Assembly: GCA_019916065.1 (NCBI GenBank)
Contig: CM034233.1
Span: 17,878,436-17,942,435, forward strand
Reading direction: 5' to 3'
Length of the DNA stretch: 64,000 nt
DNA from: Vitellaria paradoxa
Taxonomy: Eukaryota > Streptophyta > Magnoliopsida > Ericales > Sapotaceae
Part shown: positions 60,701 through 64,000 of the stretch, piece by piece
Position numbering within the stretch: position 1 is the first letter of the stretch
Layout of the letters: every line of letters starts with the position of its first letter
Position numbers and translations under genes: made by a program
The notes under the pieces: model-generated
Told to the model about the DNA's origin: nothing
The model's database searches: none
The model's input: the letters and a program-made list of their open reading frames with translations, nothing else

Positions 60701-63525
60701 GAGGGGTCATGCTGTGCTTGTGCAGACCCCCTATGAGGGGGCTGAAGAATGCTGCAAGCTTCTCTTTTCTGGACTTGATCCTCTTGTTTCACAGTTCACT
60801 GCCTCATATGGGATGGTGCTAAATCTTCTTGCGGTATGTACGTCGACATGTTGCCGAATTTGCCCAATTTACTTTGACTTCATTGGATTTAAGGATTTGG
60901 CTTCTTTTAGGGTGGAAAAGCTACTCGTAGATCAGCTGAATCAGATGATGTGAAGGCTACCCAAGCAGGACGAACTTTGGAAGAAGCAAGGAAGTTAGTT
61001 GAGCAGAGCTTTGGAAATTATGTGGGGAGCAATGTTATGCTCGCTGCAAAAGAAGAGCTTTCTAAAATACAGAATGAGATTGAAGTGCTAACTGCAGAAG
61101 TTAGTGATGAAGCTATTGATAAAAAGAGCCGACAACTGTTATCAGAGAGGACATATAAGGAGATTGCTGATCTGCAGGAAGAGTTAAGGGTACAGAAGTT
61201 TCTCATTTAATTTAATTGCGTTTTTTTAATTTAAAATTAATCCTTTTGTGTGGATGGCTAAAGGATGCTTGTAAAGGTGTATGGTGAGCCTCTTTATCTT
61301 AGAGGGACTTGCACAATTACGCTGTTGGTCTTTTGTTTCACATGTTGAGGGTCAATGTAGCGTTTTAAGTTGATTAAATGTTGTTTTGCATGATTTAATG
61401 TGGCATGGATTGAAAATGAAAGCAGTAAGCTTCATGTGGAACATTTCTTTCTTTCTTTTATCTTTCCTCCCTCCCCCCCTTTTAAGTGTTTAGATGTCTT
61501 TATTATGCCTACACTAGTAAATCAGATATTTAGCGAAAGTTTTGCTTGTCATGGTTTATGATTGCCCTATTTTATTCGTTCCTGCATATTTGTATTGATT
61601 TACTTTGGTCTACTTATTGCTTTCTGTTTAGAGTGTACGTAGTTTATACTATTATATAACCTATAAGGCAACCCAAGGGTATTGATGAGGATTGAAAAAT
61701 GGTGAAGTTTTCTTTTACCCTTCTATTAGTATCCTTTAGCTGGTGTGGAATTGATATTTAGAAAACTACCTCCTTAATACGGTAATTTGACTTTCCAATT
61801 TTGTAACCATTTTTTGCTCCCTAAGCTACTTATTATGTGAAGAAGTTAGGATAATTATCATGCTCATTATGCTTAGACCACTTTTAGTATAAATAATAAA
61901 ATTGCGCCTCTGTAATAGCTTGAGTATTTAGATGAGATGGTGGTTAATGGTTTAACATGGTACCAAAACATGCAAAATCCTGAGCTTAGCAGTTCAAATC
62001 TCAATGCCAACCCCATAGTCAATTGTTGCACATTTTTGACCTTGTCAATAAAGTATCGCCACATTTGAGGGGGCATGTTGATAATATACGTAATGTAAAT
62101 AATAATATTACAGTTGCCATTCTTTCCAGCGGATAATACGTAATGTAAATAATAATATTACAGTTGCCATTCTTTCCAGCGGATAGCTGCGATGGTGGCT
62201 AACTGCAATACTTTCCAAGTTAAGTTTTTCTACTTTGTGTAAACATACTGTAAGCTGGAGAGAAATTGATTGAATGGCTTGATACCCAATTGGGTTATCT
62301 ATGATTTGTATTTATACACATAGCATGAGGACTTTACATATTATATGCATCACCTCAAGACTAGATACATCGCCCCCACACTAGATATATAAATACAAAG
62401 ATACATGAATGACAACAATACATAAATGTACATAAACTTTTCACAATCTTTACAATTAGACTTGGAAATCACCAACACATACATATTTTATGGTCTGTTG
62501 AGCATTATTGCATTTCTTTTCTCAGGTGGAAAAACGTATACGGACTGAGCTGCGGAGGAGGATGGAAATGGAGAGAATATCTGCCTGGAGACCTCTACTG
62601 GAGGAGTTGGAAGATGGACACTTACCTTTCATTTCTTTGCAGTATAATGATGCTGAAGGAGTTCAACATTTACTTCCAGCTGTGTATTTGGGGAAGGTTG
62701 ATTCTCTAGATGGTTCAAAAATTAAGAATATGGTGGGTGATGCATGGATATAAGATGTATTCATGCTTCTTTTTTCCAACTATGAAAGGTTTTGTGATTG
62801 CTTGACCACTGAAAAGGGTTTTATTTGTTCATATCCTTTGAAAGAGTTTAGCTAGAAATTCTTACTCTTGTAGAAGTTGACATTTGTAAGGTTCTATGCA
62901 TTTCATGACCTTTGAGTATGGAGAAATGCAAGGGAAGTGTCACACCTCCTCTAACTACACTAACACCTCCTCTAACTACAGAGGAGTCAGAAGATGGACC
63001 ACATAAACCCAGCTCATTTCAAGCTCTCTTTGGGGCTGGTTTCAATTGTTTATCTATTAGTAAACTTCTACCATTGTAAATTTGTCACACATTGTCTTAA
63101 CTTCATCTTCTAAATTAAGTACCGTTTTTAAATATGTTTTTTCATTCTCTCTCTTACAGGTTAGTGTCAACAATTCTTTTGCATTAAATGTAGTTGGCCC
63201 AGGGTTATATTCTGGTGACGTTGAAAGACAAAACAATGTTGAATTATCTTATTATGTGGCCCTTGCTTCAGATAATTCTTGGTATCTTTTCACGGAGAAG
63301 TGGATTAGAACAGTGTACAAAACAGGCTTCCCTAATGTTGCCTTGGCTCATGGTGATGCTTTGCCCCGAGAGATTATGGGGATGCTGCTTGACAAGGAGC
63401 AAATGCAGTGGCAGAAACTAGTAGATTCTGAACTAGGTGGTTTGTGGTGCATGGAAGGATCTCTAGAGACATGGTCTTGGAGTTTAAATGTGCCTGTTTT
63501 AAATAGTCTTTCCAAAGATGATGAG
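54712..63525 (+). CDS. ISE2: ISE2 chloroplast DExH-box RNA helicase (3' partial)
   Basis: Eleven plus-strand exons: 54712-55248, 55361-55536, 55692-55805, 56795-56903, 57308-57394, 58923-59041, 59904-60081, 60234-60833, 60911-61189, 62526-62732, 63160-63525. They join in frame to 924 codons; the gene continues past the window (ISE2 is near 1170 residues). Residues 1 to about 60 are Ser/Pro/Arg-rich, as in chloroplast transit peptides. An acidic Glu/Asp tract lies at about 81-110. Helicase motifs: Walker A APTSSGKT (196-203), DEVH (295-298), SAT (326-328) and motif [12 protein letters not shown] (584-593). This Ski2/Mtr4-like protein acts in chloroplast RNA processing, and its loss alters plasmodesmata and embryo growth in Arabidopsis (family knowledge). 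Intron 3 uses a GC donor and holds a duplicated mini-exon. ATG 54736 is an alternative start. Confidence 0.95.
55806..56794 (+). other. ISE2 intron 3, GC-AG type, with duplicated blocks
   Basis: The donor reads AG|GCAAGT, the strong consensus of GC-AG introns. Only this choice keeps the frame (CGG AG + T GTT GGG) with the acceptor CCTGCAG at 56794. Inside, 56308-56402 and 56574-56668 are identical 95-bp direct repeats 266 bp apart. Between them, 56402-56517 copies the end of exon 3 and the start of this intron (source 55761-55872). Confidence 0.85.
56402..56446 (+). pseudogene. Duplicated 45-nt copy of the end of ISE2 exon 3
   Basis: The copy encodes a peptide parallel to [14 protein letters not shown], reading [14 protein letters not shown]. 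It has its own acceptor (GTTCAG at 56401) and the same GCAAGT donor. Entered in the phase left by exon 3, it is open and 45 nt long, so inclusion would add 15 residues without shifting the frame. Whether it is ever spliced in cannot be told from DNA. Confidence 0.7.
58140..58830. repeat. Dispersed repeat in ISE2 intron 5
   Basis: 58300-58830 is colinear with 34857-35250 in E1-alpha intron 7. The preceding part (58146-58290) contains repeated GGAC/GACAC words (GACACACGATGGACACAAATTGGACAC), as in a repeat class common in plant introns. No coding domain. Confidence 0.65.
61880..62060 (+). mobile_element. LTR- or SINE-like remnant in ISE2 intron 9
   Basis: GGTTTAACATGGTACCAAAA looks like an LTR end followed by a decayed initiator-Met primer site, and AGTTCAAATCTC further on resembles box B or post-primer sequence of plant LTR elements. 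Too degenerate to delimit. Confidence 0.35.
62086..62185. repeat. Perfect 50-bp tandem duplication in ISE2 intron 9
   Basis: 62086-62135 and 62136-62185 are identical (ATACGTAATGTAAATAATAA through TCTTTCCAGCGGATA). Identity suggests a recent event. Confidence 0.92.
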
Positions 63526-64000
63526 GTAAGCATATTTTGATGGTTTAATGCATGGTTTTTACTTTTTAAATGGCTTGAGTAATATACGTAGAATATTTTT
63601 CTCTAGTCACTGTTGTGTGTATTTTTGTAATTTTTTTTTCTCTGAAAACCAATTTGGACTTTTGGGGCCACCCATATTTATCTTAACTTTGCATAAAAGC
63701 AGCTGCCTTCTTGCCATGTGGGTATGGGGTACTACCATCTAATCTAACTATTGCTGTCTTGTATTTGAGTTGTGATTCATATACATATGCTATGTAGTTC
63801 AAATACAGCTAGTATATTTTGACTTCACAATGATAGACGATTTTTTATTTTTTACTTTTGGCGATCCATTCATTCAAGAGCACAAAACACGTAAATATAA
63901 ATGTGTTCGGCATCATAAATATTTGTATGGGATTGTTTCCTGTCTTTAAATTTGGGGAAATGCTTGTCAAATTGCCCATTCCAGCTTTAGTTAAGAATAG
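63526..64000. other. ISE2 intron 11 start, to window edge
   Basis: Follows the GTAAGC donor after 63525. No acceptor joined to an obvious ISE2 C-terminal exon is visible before the window ends, so the remaining roughly 245 residues lie outside. Confidence 0.7.

Overview
The window looks like nuclear DNA of a flowering plant, most likely a dicot. Genes are split by many GT-AG introns, intergenic DNA is very AT-rich and full of MITEs, SINEs and LTR fragments, and all recognisable proteins are plant families: a WVD2/TPX2-type microtubule protein, a germin-like protein, a GATL glycosyltransferase, mitochondrial pyruvate dehydrogenase E1-alpha, and the chloroplast DExH helicase ISE2. The species cannot be named from this sequence.

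Layout. 1-11,422 (minus): a WVD2-like gene whose visible exons lie at 6150-11422. An old complete Ty1/copia element (928-5929) sits downstream of its last visible exon, probably in an intron; the 3' end of the gene is not in the window. 13,178-13,843 (plus): intronless germin-like gene with a TATA box. 13,844-21,480: AT-rich spacer with MITEs, tandem repeats and one doubtful two-exon ORF. 21,481-22,632 (minus): intronless GATL gene. 22,633-33,857: AT-rich spacer with MITEs, a SINE-like copy and a GC island with two perfect palindromes. 33,858-41,823 (minus): complete 8-exon E1-alpha gene, 393 codons. 42,937-43,126: tRNA-derived SINE with a perfect 16-bp target duplication. 45,611-49,296: cluster of long-inverted-repeat (foldback) elements, one nested inside another with a 9-bp target duplication. 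50,653-52,134: probable solo LTR. 54,712 to beyond the right edge (plus): ISE2, 11 exons visible (924 codons), with a GC-AG intron that contains a duplicated, in-frame, 45-nt mini-exon.

The genes form no pathway or operon; they are independent plant housekeeping or cell-wall genes. The most notable items are the nested foldback cluster, the duplicated mini-exon in ISE2 intron 3, the intact-looking SINE insertion, and a repeat family shared by introns of two genes. I found no CRISPR array, bacterial-type system, rRNA gene or genuine tRNA gene. All exon coordinates are read by eye from splice sites, frame continuity and remembered family conservation; none was checked against transcripts.
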